From: Simmondsia chinensis
Lineage: Eukaryota > Streptophyta > Magnoliopsida > Caryophyllales > Simmondsiaceae
Direction: 5' to 3'
NCBI GenBank assembly: GCA_018398585.1
Contig: JAGTTD010000009.1
Span: forward strand, 8,499,193 to 8,563,192
Length of the DNA: 64,000 nucleotides
How positions within the stretch are numbered: the stretch's first letter is position 1; each line of letters begins with the position of its first letter. The notes under the pieces were generated by a model. It searched no databases. It was not told where the DNA came from and saw nothing but the letters and a program-made list of their open reading frames with translations. The translations under genes were made by a program, and so were the position numbers. Of this stretch, positions 31,848 to 43,212 are shown in pieces.

Positions 31848-33250
31848 AAACACATGTGGGCTCTACTACAATACCTAAAACATCCCTTCATTTAAACAAT
31901 GTTATGCTCGTCCCTAATTTAACTCACAACCTTCTGTTGATTAAACAATTATGTCGTGAAAATAAATGTCGAGTTGAATTTGACTCAAACTCTTTTTGTG
32001 TTAAGGACCGAGCTACGGGGACACCGCTTCTACAAGTGTCCAGTAATGGACCACTTTATAACTTCTCACCACATGATATTGGGCTCCTTGCACGGGTCAC
32101 TCACGGCCCATTATGGCATCAGCGACTAGGGCATCTAGGCAACTCTGTTCTGGATACTTTGTGTAAACAACATTTTTGTCCTTCTGTTAAGTTTCTAGAT
32201 AAATGTTCCTCATATTGTTTGGGTAAATCTAGAAAACTGCCTTTTAAGCGTGTGCTATGTAATACTACTATGCCTTTGCAACTTATATATTCTGATGTTT
32301 GGCAATCGCCCGTCTCTTCTAATTCCGCATTTAAATACTATGTTCTATTTGTTGATGATTTTTCCCGCTTTACATGGCTCTATCCGATGCAACGCAAATT
32401 TGAAGTTTATGACATATTCCTCGGTTTCAAAAATTTAGTTGAAAACCAATTTAATCTGAAAATTAAAGTTTTCCAAAGTGATGGTGGGGGTGAATTCGAT
32501 CATCGGCGCATGAATGCGCTATGCCGGGATGCTGGAATTCACTTTCGACTATCTTGTCCTGGTACCCCCCAAACAAAATGGGGTGGCGGAACGTAAGCAT
32601 CGACATCTATCTGAAATGGCACGGACTCTCTTAATTCACTCAAAACTTCCCTATGAATTTTGGGACGATGCTTTTTGCATGGCATGTTTTACAATAAATC
32701 GTCTCCCTACACCAGATCTTTCTAACTTTTCTCCCTTTCAAAAACTCTTTCATACTAACCCTGATTATAATTGTTTTAGAGTCTTTGGGTGTGTTTGTTA
32801 CCCCAATATCACATCCCGTGCCCCTCATAAATTAGCCCCTCGGTCCACTCCATGCATTTTTCTCAGGTATGTGGCTCGATACAAAGGTTACCGGTGTTTT
32901 GATGTCTTAAATAAACGAATGTATGTTAGTAGACATGTAGTCTTTGATGAATCTAGATTCCCTTATCCTGAACTTGTTAGCCCTGATGTGCCCAAAACTG
33001 ATGCTTCCCATAATGCACCGTTGGTAATTTGCACTTCCCCTTCCCCGGGTGTTGCATCGGCGTCTCCGGCTTCGGCCCAACCCGCCACAGCACCTCTTGA
33101 CTATGGGCTACCCCAACTGGTGTCTGCGGTGCCTCCCGTCCCGCTAGTGTCGGTACCCCCGGCCCAACTGCCTGCGCAGTCCCTGCCCGCGCTACACGAC
33201 GCCACCCCCCTCCTCCCCTCCCGGGTCTCCGGTCCTAGTATCCAGTGACG
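31848..33250 (+). pseudogene. short-LTR copia integrase
   Basis: The GAG-pre-integrase block has LVPNLTHNLLLIKQLC and LWHQRLGHLGNSVLD with CSSYCLGK. The core has YSDVWQSPVSSNS, VDDFSRFTWLYP, FQSDGGGEFDHR, and after a frameshift in a C-run near 32568 QNGVAERKHRHLSEMARTLL. The DDE residues are all represented. The frame continues to VSRHVVFDESRFPYPE and a Pro/Ser-rich linker. Confidence 0.87.
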
Positions 33251-33399
33251 ATATTCCTTCGTCACCTATTCCGAGTGTTGAGTCCGATCCTAGTCCCGTG
33301 TCTGACCCACCGCCTTCCCCTACTCATAATGTGCATCCCATGCATACTAGGCTTAAGGATGGGATCCGTAAAACTCGGTACCCACTTTCCTATCATCTA

Positions 33400-34166
33400 T
33401 TACGGTAATTCAAGAGCCCACATGTTACTCACAGGCCGCTAAAAATCCCCAATGGAAGCAAGCCATGGCGGATGAATTTAATGCCTTACTCCTTAACAAC
33501 ACTTGGGACCTTGTCCCACATGACCACTCGAAAAACCTTGTAGGTAGTACTTGAAAATATAAAGTGAAGTATAATGCAGATGACTCGGTTGAAAGGTTCA
33601 AAGCCCGCCTCGTTGCTCAAGGCTTTCATCAACGTGAAGCCTTGATTATAAGGAGACTTTTAGCCCTGTTGTTAAACCGACCACCATACGCTTTATACTT
33701 ACACTTGCTGTAACATACAACTGCCCTATACAGCAGTTGGACGTTGAAAATGCATTCCTACATGGTCACCTTAAGGAAGAAGTTTATATGAAACAACCAC
33801 AAGGCTTCATACATCCAAAGTTTCCTAATCACGTATGTCGCCTTTGGAAAGCGTTGTATGGGTTGAAGCAGGCTCCTCGGGCATGGTTCCAACGGTTCAG
33901 TACGTTCCTTCTTAGTCTTGGCTTCGTCTATTGTTGGGCTGATCCTTCACTATTCATCCATAAAATACGTTCTTATCTGACCTGTCTCCTCCTCTATGTT
34001 GATGACATTATCCTCACTGGGTCTGACCACTCGCACCTCACGTCACTCATCCAGTCCCTCTTGACCCAATTTGTGATGAAAGACCTTGGCCCGTTACACT
34101 TCTTTCTCGGTATTCAGACCACCCGCAATTCTAGTGGGCTTTTTCTCTCCCAACACAAATACACTG
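33400..34166 (+). pseudogene. short-LTR copia reverse transcriptase, truncated
   Basis: WKQAMADEFNALLLNNTWDL, a TGA near 33552 (where tryptophan is expected), VERFKARLVAQGFHQ, a frameshift, FSPVVKPTTIRFILTLAV, QQLDVENAFLHGHLKEEVYM, LYGLKQAPRAWFQRF and the catalytic LLLYVDDIILTGSD. It ends at GLFLSQHKYT, after which the sequence becomes LINE. Confidence 0.88.
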
Positions 34167-34608
34167 TGGACCCAATTTGTGTTGTGTGAAGCTAATTGTG
34201 AGTCTAAAGAGCATCTATTCTTTGTTTGTGATTTTTCATTTGAGGTCCGGAAAAGTGTATCCTCAGTTGAATGATCTTGGTAGACTTATGGATTGGTTTG
34301 GATCCCGGGTTCAGAATAGACAAAGTAGAGTAAGATCAAGCATGTCGCTATTGCTACAGCACTTTACTTCGCATGGCAGGAACGAAATAGGAGAATTTTT
34401 CTTGGTGCTAAACTTAGTAGTAGGGAGCTTGTTAGCATTATTAATTCTCATATTTGGTTTCGGTTTAACTATTTGATTGAGAAGTAGCTAGTTGTTGTTT
34501 GTTTTGGCTGTTTGTGGCCTTTTTGGTTTCATGTTTGGATTCTATTTGTATTTGCGTTTCTTATTGAATGATATTTCTGTGCGTGCCGTTTGGCCAAAAA
34601 AATATTAT
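34166..34608 (+). pseudogene. 5'-truncated LINE 3' end
   Basis: A frame starting FVLCEANCESKEHLFFVCDF matches the zf-RVT block (C..C....E...HLF..C) of plant L1 polyproteins. After stops and a shift, HVAIATALYFAWQERNRRIF is the usual last conserved block. A T-rich 3' UTR and a short A-run near 34600 follow. The abrupt start inside copia RT is the 5' truncation typical of LINE retroposition, but the copia sequence does not resume afterwards. Confidence 0.78.
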
Positions 34609-34676
34609 TATTTAAATAATAAGTAACAAAATAATTAAAAAGAGGAATACTTTCCTTATAGTGAAGGAATTGACTT

Positions 34677-35077
34677 GGGGTCTGTTTGAAATTGCTGTGA
34701 AAAAACTACTTATTTTAAAAACACTTTCTGTGAAAACACTTCTTTAAAAAGTGTTGTTTTGAAGAAGCAATTTATGTTTGGCTCAACCTGCCAGAAGTAC
34801 TTATTTTATTAGTGTTAGTGTTTGGCCAGTGTGTGTTTTTTTTGGGTCAAATTACCAAAAAAGACATGGGCAGAAGGCTTTTATAGTTAATAGTGTTTAG
34901 ATATGAAATTGATTATATATATATTTTTTTTAGTATATATTAATCATTTTATGTTTTAAATTTTTATACAATAACAATGAATTGTAAAGTAAAAATAATT
35001 TTTTTATTTTATACATAATTCAGTGTTATTTCTTAAAAACTTAAAAGCCTAAAACGACTATTGTAAATATTATTCTT

Positions 35078-35110
<33 letters not shown>

Positions 35111-35498
35111 ACTGTTATTATCATTAAGTAAAATAAATATTATATATATATAATATAAATGTAATATAAGTAATACAACAAATTCGTATATTTTAAACTT
35201 GTATATAGATAGCATAAATAATATGATTTTGAAAGATGATATTTGTGTAAAGATATGGAGAATTTTAATGTTTTGAGTAGGGGTATTATTGTCCTGAAAA
35301 TTTTAAATTTTTGATTCTGCTTCTACTTATAATCAGAAACACCAAATTTTTACTTTTGCTTATAAGCAGAAAAATAGTTTCTCATTTTAATAAAAAACGC
35401 TCTTTAATGTCTGCCAAACACCCTCCAAATTTTAAAAAACTACTTTTTTAGAAAAAGATACTTATTGTTTTTTAAAATAAGTAATTCTAAATAGGCCC
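34677..35498. repeat. AT-rich MITE-like repeat, copy 3
   Basis: Begins GGGGTCTGTTTGAAATTGCT and ends ATTCTAAATAGGCCC, with the same internal blocks as 26122-26895 and 26903-27625. It contains a (TTG)n microsatellite at about 35079-35112. Confidence 0.6.
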
Positions 35499-35749
35499 TT
35501 GATTACAGAGTTAAAAAAAAAAAAAGCCAGTTTCCTTACACCACTCCTTTTTCTATCCACAACCCAAGTTGCATAATTTGGGTTCAATTTTAAATCCATT
35601 AAATCTCCTCCATCTAATTTAAAAAATAGATAACAAAATTTTACTTTTGAAACTATACAAAGAAAAATCACTAATTAATGAATAATACTTTTAGTTGAAA
35701 TATTTTCTGAACTTTTTTTTTTTTTGACGAGCAAACATTTGAGTACATC

Positions 35750-35885
35750 TTAGTTAACAAGTCCTTTATGGACATAACTTGATGCCGGAGAATTTCGAGA
35801 ACTCCGGGGTCAATAGAATCCACCCGAGCTCAACCCCCGTAAAGGACATATTTTGCTCCCTTTAAAGGGATCCCTCTCCCAAGAA
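35750..35885 (+). repeat. tRNA-derived SINE-like repeat
   Basis: Has GTCCTTTATGGACATAACTT, an A-box-like region, GAGAATTTCGAGAACTCC and an end CCCTTTAAAGGGATCCCTCT. Related copies lie at about 37960-38100 and, inverted, 51258-51395. Confidence 0.45.
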
Positions 35886-36734
35886 CCGACCACCAAAAAA
35901 AAATCGACAAATCCATCTATTTAAAACTTTAGAAGTCAGCGATAGATCTAAAAGTTTAGTTGTGTGATATCTTATATTTATATATAAATAAATAAATAAA
36001 TTTAAACTTACAATCTTATATAATGTAATCCTTAAACCATTGTGTATCATAATATTACTAATAATGTTAACTCCTCCATAAGTTATATAAAAGTTCTCTA
36101 GACTTTTTACAAAGGTACTGGTTACAACGAAATGGGGGCAAAAAAAAAACAATATGTACATAATTTAGATAACAATTTAAATACCTAATATGTATCACAT
36201 CAATAAAAAATGATATCAAATAATTATATTTTTAACTGTCAATTTAAATTAGGTGACGTGCATGCATATTCACAACATTGCTTAAGAGGGAGAAAAGAGG
36301 CAAAAATACTTCAATGGGACATAATATACGGAAAAAAGGGCATTATTTTACTATATACACGAGAGCGCTTTATGTTTCAGAAAAGGATAAAGAGGGTAGC
36401 ATGTTTTGAAAAAGAAAATCAAGATTGACATTAATTTCGTCAATATATAGTTATTGTATCATTTGTGATATCATCTTTCTAATTGTAACGTTGTCATTCC
36501 CGTTACTTGTTGTACAGCCAAAGCTTTTTTTATTTCTTTTAAAAAAAAAAAAAAACTAATTTTAGAAGTAATTATCTTCCATTGAACTACCATACTTTTC
36601 AAATTTTTAGAAAATCACCTTCAAATATTTTCAAGCAACCACTTATATTAATGTAATTAGTATTTCGTTTGGGTTACATGTGTAATTTTGCTGAGGTTAT
36701 GTATGAAATCGGGGGAAACATAACATATGTTGAT

Positions 36735-36880
36735 TTTAGCTTAGTTGGTAAAGTATTATACTGCTAAAGTGACTCTATGTACGGATTCGAATCTCTATAC
36801 ACACAAACATGTAGCGGAGTTCGAATCTACACATAGAGACCATTTAAGGGTATATTACTTTACGAAGTAAGCTCACACCA
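36735..36880. repeat. two tRNA-like sequences in inverted (tail-to-tail) arrangement
   Basis: Plus-strand TAGCTTAGTTGGTAAAGTAT (A box) and TACGGATTCGAATCTC (B box) lie at about 36738-36796. A related unit is read on the minus strand from about 36875 to 36808, with GAGCTTACTTCGTAAAGTAA and GTAGATTCGAACTCC. Neither folds as a convincing functional tRNA by eye. They look like SINE heads forming a long hairpin. Confidence 0.55.
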
Positions 36881-37273
36881 ACATATTAGTCTATCTCCCA
36901 TTTTTTATATAAGAAAATGTCAAAAGACTCGTGCACCTTGAACATAAAACTAACGGTCTCAATTTAGATGGTTGATTAAAAATTCAAACATTTAAAGCCG
37001 ATTTTCTGAAAAATTGTAAAGTTATGCTGATAAGTGAAAAATGACAACTTTTAAAGGTGAATTTTCTTTTAAAAAAAAGCTTTTTAAAATATGTTATCAT
37101 TCTTGTGTATATATTGAATGAAATGCCCATTTCACCCCCTTTCCGAAAATTATACCCATATTTTTGCCAAAAAAAAGAGACAAAAGTGCACAAAAATTAG
37201 GCCTATCAACAAGCATAATTACAATGATTAAAAAAAAAAAAAAGAACTAATATAATTACAAACTTGATTATTA

Positions 37274-37624
37274 TTAGGATGAACCAAAAGAGGAACTCAA
37301 TTCAGGGATGCTCTTCAAATTTGGCCTCCAACGCCTTTCCTGCTCAAGGTCACCTATTTTAGTATTACTGATCAGCCGACTCATAATTACATGCTCTACG
37401 TTCCACCCCTTTACTCGGTCCACCATACCGAGCAATTCCTCAAGCTCCTTCTTTGTTATCCTAACCTTTACCTCTGTTCGACCTGATCCTCTTGGCCTTG
37501 GCCGGTTTTCCATCTTTGCCCCACTAACCAATTCTTCATGGTTGTCGGTTCTCGTTGATAAGACCGGCCCCCAGTCTTCCCCTCCCCAATGCATCTCGGA
37601 TTCATGCCTTATGCAATTTCCCAT
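37274..37624 (-). CDS. PADRE/DUF4228 domain protein, likely N-myristoylated
   Basis: A complete 116-residue single-exon gene. The start MGNCIRHESEMHWGGEDWG has the Gly2/Cys4 pattern for myristoylation and palmitoylation, predicting membrane attachment. Residues 51-66 (EVKVRITKKELEELLG) and 98-110 (RWRPNLKSIPEL) match the conserved blocks of plant DUF4228 (PADRE) proteins, which are often induced by pathogens or abiotic stress. A Pro/Arg-rich linker separates them. No frameshift or stop is seen, and a TATA box and CT-rich leader lie upstream. The biochemical function of the family is not known to me. This is the best candidate for an active host gene here. Confidence 0.82.
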   Translation of the reverse strand: MGNCIRHESEMHWGGEDWGPVLSTRTDNHEELVSGAKMENRPRPRGSGRTEVKVRITKKELEELLGMVDRVKGWNVEHVIMSRLISNTKIGDLEQERRWRPNLKSIPELSSSFGSS

Positions 37625-37723
37625 TTTTGGCTAGTGTTTGTGTGCGTGTGCGCGCGTGTTTTTTTTTTTATTATTATTATTTTGAGAAAAAGGGGGGTAT
37701 TTTTTTGGGGGAGTTGGGGGCAT

Positions 37724-37736
37724 GGATTATATATAG
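37724..37736 (-). promoter_or_regulatory. TATA box of the PADRE/DUF4228 gene
   Basis: The minus strand reads CTATATATAATCC about 100 bp upstream of the ATG, a normal plant distance. CT-rich repeats at 37755-37790 (minus sense), a common plant core promoter signature, lie just upstream. Confidence 0.55.
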
Positions 37737-37959
37737 TTGGTTGGGGGAGTTGGGGGAAAGGGCAGGAGAGAGAGAGGGAGAGAGGGGGTGCAATCATGTA
37801 GGTGCATCTAATTATTAATATTTTGAATAGGGTACTTTTTTTTCCTAAATTATTAAGTTAAATAAAATTATTTATATTTTTGATAAAATTTAAATATTAT
37901 ATTTTAGGAATATATTAAAAATAGTCTTTTTATAAGGTAACACTCTATATCGGTAAAGT

Positions 37960-38100
37960 TGCTTACAGTCCTTTAGGGATATAATTTAGTAGCGGAGAAT
38001 ACTGTCGGCCTTACACGCCACCCGGGTTCGAATCTCCACTATGATATTTGTGGCTTTGCTTTTTGGGGATTTTAAGGGATATTTTGTCCTCTCTCATATT
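37960..38100 (+). repeat. tRNA-derived SINE-like repeat
   Basis: GTCCTTTAGGGATATAATTT, TAGTAGCGGAGAATACTG (A-box-like), then CCCGGGTTCGAATCTCC (canonical B box). It shares its start with 35750-35885. Confidence 0.55.
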
Positions 38101-39829
38101 GCTGACCTACCGTTAAAAAATAAAATAAAGTTCCATACTGGTAAAAGATTATAAAATCCCTCTACAAGAACAATAAATTAAAAATGAGGACTAATGAACT
38201 TTAAACTTAGAACGACTTTAAAAACAACTGAAAATTTTAATGAAGGAAGTTTGCTTTAGTATATATTGTGCACTTCGTTTGTAGATCAGAGCAGTACTAT
38301 GACTTTATGTACGTAATTTAGGTATATAATTCAACTATAACAAGAAAAAAATTAATAATTACCGTTTGTTTTAATATTTAAATTAGATTGGTGGTGATGC
38401 AGTTAGCACGTAAAGTGAAAATTTAGAAATGAGAAGGTTTAACGGCATTCTTTTTCAATTTTATTATGAAAATAATAAAACAAAGGGGGAAATAAGGTGC
38501 TCAATTTCTCATAACCCGATAAAGGGAGAATACCCTAAATTTATGAAGTAAATCTAAAATTATGAAAAGTTGAAAAAATTCTAGATCTCCTCTTGTTCGA
38601 ATAGAGGAGCTATTTACGAAAAGATTGAGAGATAATTATAAATAAAATCTAAAAACTAATCCTATTTAGAGTCAAATTCCTCTTAGCCGCGTCTTCCATG
38701 TTCCGCGTCCTCGTACCCGCCAACCTTGTACCCGCCAAGTCTGTTAGCGGCTGCACTAGAAGGGAGTCCCATAGCAAACTATAAAGTAGGACATAAATTC
38801 AAGCATTTGTTTAGGACCTCAAAAATCTAAAAATGCCTAATTTCAAAGTTATGTTTTTAAAGTTTTAATTTTTAATATTAATAAATTTTATAAAATAATG
38901 TTTGTTTTTGTTATTTATTATATTAATTTTATGTTATTAAAATTTTTTTATTATATATAAAAGATTTCATTTAAAATATTTAACCTTTTATCTTAAATGT
39001 GGGCCGGACAGCATGTGATTTGCTGAGTCACTTGCAGTCCTTGCACTTTATAATTTGTTCTTTTATCATTATCATTAGTTGTATAGTCATTCACTTATCC
39101 TTTTTGGTGGCTATCTTATCCATCACGTAATTTTTTTAGTTACCAAATCACCCTTCTAATTCCGATTTTAATCCAATATCTTAAAAAGGCTCTCACCGAT
39201 GTAAGATATGGGAGGCAAAATATATACTATCTTACTCCTGTGGACTGAACAGTAACAAATATGCAAGCCTAGGGCCACTGTCGACTGCCATTCATGTTCT
39301 TTTTCCTTTTGACTGCAGAGTTGGCCACTTGTGTGTTTAACCGTTACTCCGGTCCATTTAAGGTATCTCTTCAGTTAGGTTTAGGTAGGTAAGGTCATAT
39401 ATGATCACTTATAATGAAGTTAATGTCCTTCTTATCAATCTAATGAAAATCTGAAATCCTTTTGTTCATTTCATTCAAACATCTTACTAGTATTCAAACA
39501 CAAAATTGTTAGACTAAAAAATTATTTAATTAAGGTCAAGATAATAAGGTATGATTAACCTCTACAATTAGTCCTTCTAGACTGATTTTTAACTTTGAGT
39601 AGAATAGAGGACATTTGTAATGGGGAGGGCAAAGAGTACATCTGGTCAAATTTAATACGACATGATAATATGATATGAAAATATAGCAGCATTGCGTTGG
39701 AGTTTTTAAAGTTGAGTTAAATTTGGATTATAAATCAAAAAAAATTAGATTGACCTGCATAACTTGTTTAGACATTTGGTTTGAATTCGAGTTTGACCCA
39801 TTAACCTATTTTCGACACCTTTGACTAGA
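38101..39829. other. AT-rich spacer, no gene recognised
   Basis: Only short motifs are visible, such as a duplicated CGTACCCGCCAA near 38711-38740. No coding frame or terminal repeat is convincing. Confidence 0.45.
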
Positions 39830-40135
39830 GCTAGTTTATATAACTATGTTAGACATTTGTGTGGTATAACATTATTATTATATATAGATTTTTGGTAGAC
39901 TATTTCACATAAAACGATTTAAACTATATTTAATATTATTAATTAAATAATTCATATGTCATATATTTATTACTAGTATCAATCATAAGATTGATTATTG
40001 ACACGTTTGTAAGTTACTCATCAAATAATTAGCTTAAAATAAAAGTTCGTAGCCCTTTTAATAAACGAATTAGATTTGAGATCACTCTATTTCTAAGATC
40101 CTTCACATACACAAACATAAACACGACACCTTTGT
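39830..40135. repeat. degenerate interspersed repeat related to 17330-17690
   Basis: Shares tatagatttttggtagacta, atgtcatatatttattacta and aacataaacacgacacc with the copy at 17330. Heavily diverged; ends not resolved. Confidence 0.4.
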
Positions 40136-40269
40136 GAGTAGTAGCAGGGAGGGGGGCCCAGAGTAAGATGAACAACAAACCTCAAGTGTGAACGCAATTT
40201 CAAGAGAGAATCCTACGGAATTTCTAGTGTGAACGCGGACATCACCCCCTCGATTCTTTGGACATTTTC

Positions 40270-40680
40270 TTTTTTATTTTTATTAGGTGCCTTTTAAAAA
40301 ATTATTTTAATTTATACCTAAATTTTCTAAAAAAATTTTAATATCAAACTTTAATGCGATAATGTTAACATTTGTTAGTTTTTATTGATATGATATTTAA
40401 ATTTTTTAAAATATAAATTTTTTTTAAAATATTTGCAAATTCTTTATATATTTAAAATATATAAAATTATTTTAAATATAAATTTAAAATTTTTAAAACT
40501 ATTTTCTCTTTTGTTTTTCAAAAGCCACATCAGCAAAAAGTAACGGGTGTTAACGGCGTTAACATTATGTTGTGATATTGAAAATTTTTGAAAAGTTTAG
40601 GTATGACATTGAAAAAATTAAAAAATCTGCTTTTTTGAAACTACACTTGAAATTTAGGTGGTTTTTAGTTTAAAAAAAAC
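40270..40680. repeat. degenerate inverted repeat (foldback MITE candidate)
   Basis: The left arm ATACCTAAATTTTCTAAAAA with ATAATGTTAACA is mirrored by the right arm (minus strand ATACCTAAACTTTTCAAAAA with ATAATGTTAACG). The AT-rich centre is non-coding. TSD not identified. Confidence 0.45.
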
Positions 40681-40756
40681 TCTTGCTAGTAATTAGCTTT
40701 TGTTTAATTATTACATATTTTTGTATTTCTAATGGAATCATCTGTTTGAACTGTTG

Positions 40757-40816
40757 GATTTAGTGTAATGGTTAGACTATCCACTCCAATAGTGAGGTTT
40801 AGGTACAATGCTCATT
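40757..40816 (+). repeat. tRNA-like (SINE head) sequence
   Basis: GATTTAGTGTAATGGTTAGA has the A-box pattern, and GAGGTTTAGGTACAATGCTC stands where a B box (GGTTCGAATC) would be. Probably a decayed SINE head. Confidence 0.4.
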
Positions 40817-42740
40817 TCTTCTGTTCTCCAATTGTTTGTGGCCATTATTAGGACATTGCATTTGTTACAATCTGAAAAAAGGAAATCATCTGCTTCAATA
40901 AATTCTTGTTCAATAGGGTCTCTTTAGTTTATGTAATTACATTATGTTGAAAACTTTCACATATTGTTCATCAAAGTTGTCGAACAATAAACATATATAA
41001 AATTGGTTTAATGATCATAACCTACAGTAATTGGTGTCAAAGCGGTTTAAGCCATGGTTATGTAGCTTTATGGCCCAAACTTGAATTCGTATATTCCCAT
41101 TTCTCAATTATTTTGGTGCATTGTTTCATTCAACTCCACAATATCTTTTATGAGTATTGTTAAAACCATTATTTACAAAAAAACACGTAAGTCTTTTACG
41201 TACTTCCAATTATTAGAAAAGTAACAATCTTGGCTTTACATGGGTAACCTTCGGAAAGTACTCGAGTTACACTCCTATTTAATGTACATTTTTAGTTTCA
41301 TCTTTTGACAAGCCAGGCTTGACAAAAATCAGAAAAGTGCTTAGAAACTCTGTTGCATCCTGTGCCCATTGATAAACACAAATCTCAACTGCACGAAACT
41401 ATTTGCAAAATATGGAACGCTTTGGATATCTCCGTCCCCCAAAGATTGGATCCTCCACCAACCCATGACCAGTGAGCCAGATTATCCAAATGCAATGGAG
41501 GCCCCATAATCATCTCCATGAAAATATAAATTTTTTGATCTAATATTGGATACTGGTTTTATATTTTACAATGTTCTCTTTGTACATTCACGTAGGCAAA
41601 AGTAAACATTATTATATACCATTTTACAAAGAAAGAATCTCGAGAGATAACATTTCCATTACCCGACTTCAATTACCGTATGCTCCAACAATCGCCTTTC
41701 GATTAATTTTTTAAAAAAAATGTTGGAAATAAAGCTAGGGTGACTAGGGATGAATGTGCACAGTCGTGCACTAGCAAGGAATTGGTCTAAGTGTAGCACC
41801 AAATATTATTAATATTTTCCACCGTTTCATCATCATGCGCATTGCCAATACCCAAGTATCTTCTCCATTCCCTCCACTTTCAATCTACAATTAAGGATCT
41901 GTTTGGTCAAAATTTTTTTATTATAAAGTATTCTTTTTAAAAAAGAAATATTTTTTTTTAATTTGGATAATCTTTATCGAGTCCCGAACTATTGGTAAAA
42001 ATCGCTTTAATTAACTAATAAAGTATGTTGATAAAAATACCTATGGTAACATTCGGGGCATTTTAAATGTATCATAAAATGATGCCATTTTAGTGCAAAT
42101 TGTGTCAAAACGGTGCGTTTCATTATCTTCAAGAACAAAAGAATAATCATGGTGCCAAACTTTAGTATTAGGCATGAGAATGGTGTCATTTTAGTCAGGG
42201 GCAATTGTGTCTTTTCATGGTTTCAATATTAAGTTTCATCAGAGAGAGTCTATTAATACGAACGAAATCTGAGGTACTAAAAGAATAAATCGAAAAGGGT
42301 AGAAGCCTTTTTATTACTTTCAAAAATATCAAGATACTAAAAAATAAAAAAAACCTATTAAAAATATATAAATTTAATAAGTTACTGAACCACGGAGAAG
42401 ACTAGGTCCAACATTATAAACGATAGTAGTGGGTTTTGAAGGGTTACAAGCATTAAAGGGGGAGAGTAGTAAAGCTCACGAGTTTCTAGCAGGGAGTCAC
42501 CATCATCTCCATTTCTGCTTTAACCTCATTTACTTTGGTAGTTCAGACTTTCGAGAAATCATGAAATTCATAACCTTTTTTTTTATGGGAATAAAGGAAT
42601 AAGTTATTACAGAGAAAGAACGTACAAATAGTTAAAAATAAAATATACTTAAAATATAATTATTACTAATGGCATAAGGTCCTCCAATCTTACAGTAAAT
42701 CAGATAAAACTATGTTGATGAAACCACTAAAGTTCTTTAT
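40817..42740. other. AT-rich spacer, no gene recognised
   Basis: Read on both strands without finding coding character, LTR ends or RNA motifs that I can support. Confidence 0.45.
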
Positions 42741-43212
42741 CTAAAGAACTTTTAAAAGTACCACCTTCTTCCGTAGGAAATGAACTGGAGTATACTGGTC
42801 TTTAAAGATTCTAACATTTCTTTCTAGCGATGTACCATAGAATCGTATCTTGACTATGGTTCCCCCCCCCCCCCGCCCCCGATAAATGTTGGTGAAGCCG
42901 AAGAGCAAACTAGGGACCTCGACAAGCGAGCCGTAAACACCCCGTAAAACGGTAGGTGGTACAGAAATTCGATCAAGGAAAAAAAAAATAGGAACAGGAA
43001 TAACAAAAACAAGACTGGCACAACCCTGCAACCTGCACAACAGGAAAACTAGAGCCCCAACGGGAGAAGAGAGAACATGACAGAAGGGCAGAAAGAAGAG
43101 TAGGAAGAAAGAACACACAACAGAATTGAAAGAAGACCAGACTGGAAAATGAGGAAGAAAGGAGCACAGCAACACCAACAGAGAACTGAGGGAGAAAGCC
43201 ACTGCAAGACAC
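42741..43212 (-). other. pyrimidine-rich block, possible LINE 3' UTR relic
   Basis: The minus strand is strongly T-rich with long open frames of Phe/Leu/Ser composition. These are a composition effect and not recognisable proteins. The texture resembles the tails at 1815-2060 and 51400-51655. A C run lies at 42862-42874. Confidence 0.25.

Larger units (their letters stand above)
28332..34166 (+). mobile_element. Ty1/copia retrotransposon, short-LTR (Ale-like) lineage, 3'-truncated
   Basis: A 167-bp 5' LTR (28332-28498), adjacent PBS, Gag with a CCHC knuckle, protease, integrase and reverse transcriptase follow in copia order. The short LTR and the WYPDS.ASNHMT protease style suggest the Ale/Retrofit group, tentatively. 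It is interrupted at 28760 by a non-autonomous hAT and at about 31135 by an LTR-like block. It stops in the RT region at about 34166, where a LINE begins; no RNase H or 3' LTR remains. Confidence 0.85.

Noticed and set aside
35033..35215. 60-codon asparagine-rich open frame
   Set aside because: It is the (TTG)n microsatellite read on the minus strand.
36735..36800. Functional tRNA gene
   Set aside because: A and B boxes are present, but I cannot fold a convincing acceptor stem, and a related inverted unit lies next to it. SINE origin is more likely.
37308..37634. 108-codon plus-strand open frame
   Set aside because: It is the antisense shadow of the PADRE/DUF4228 gene, whose protein has recognisable conserved blocks.
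42741..43212. Two long minus-strand open frames as a membrane protein gene
   Set aside because: Phe/Leu/Ser composition follows from T-rich DNA; no motif or start context supports a gene.
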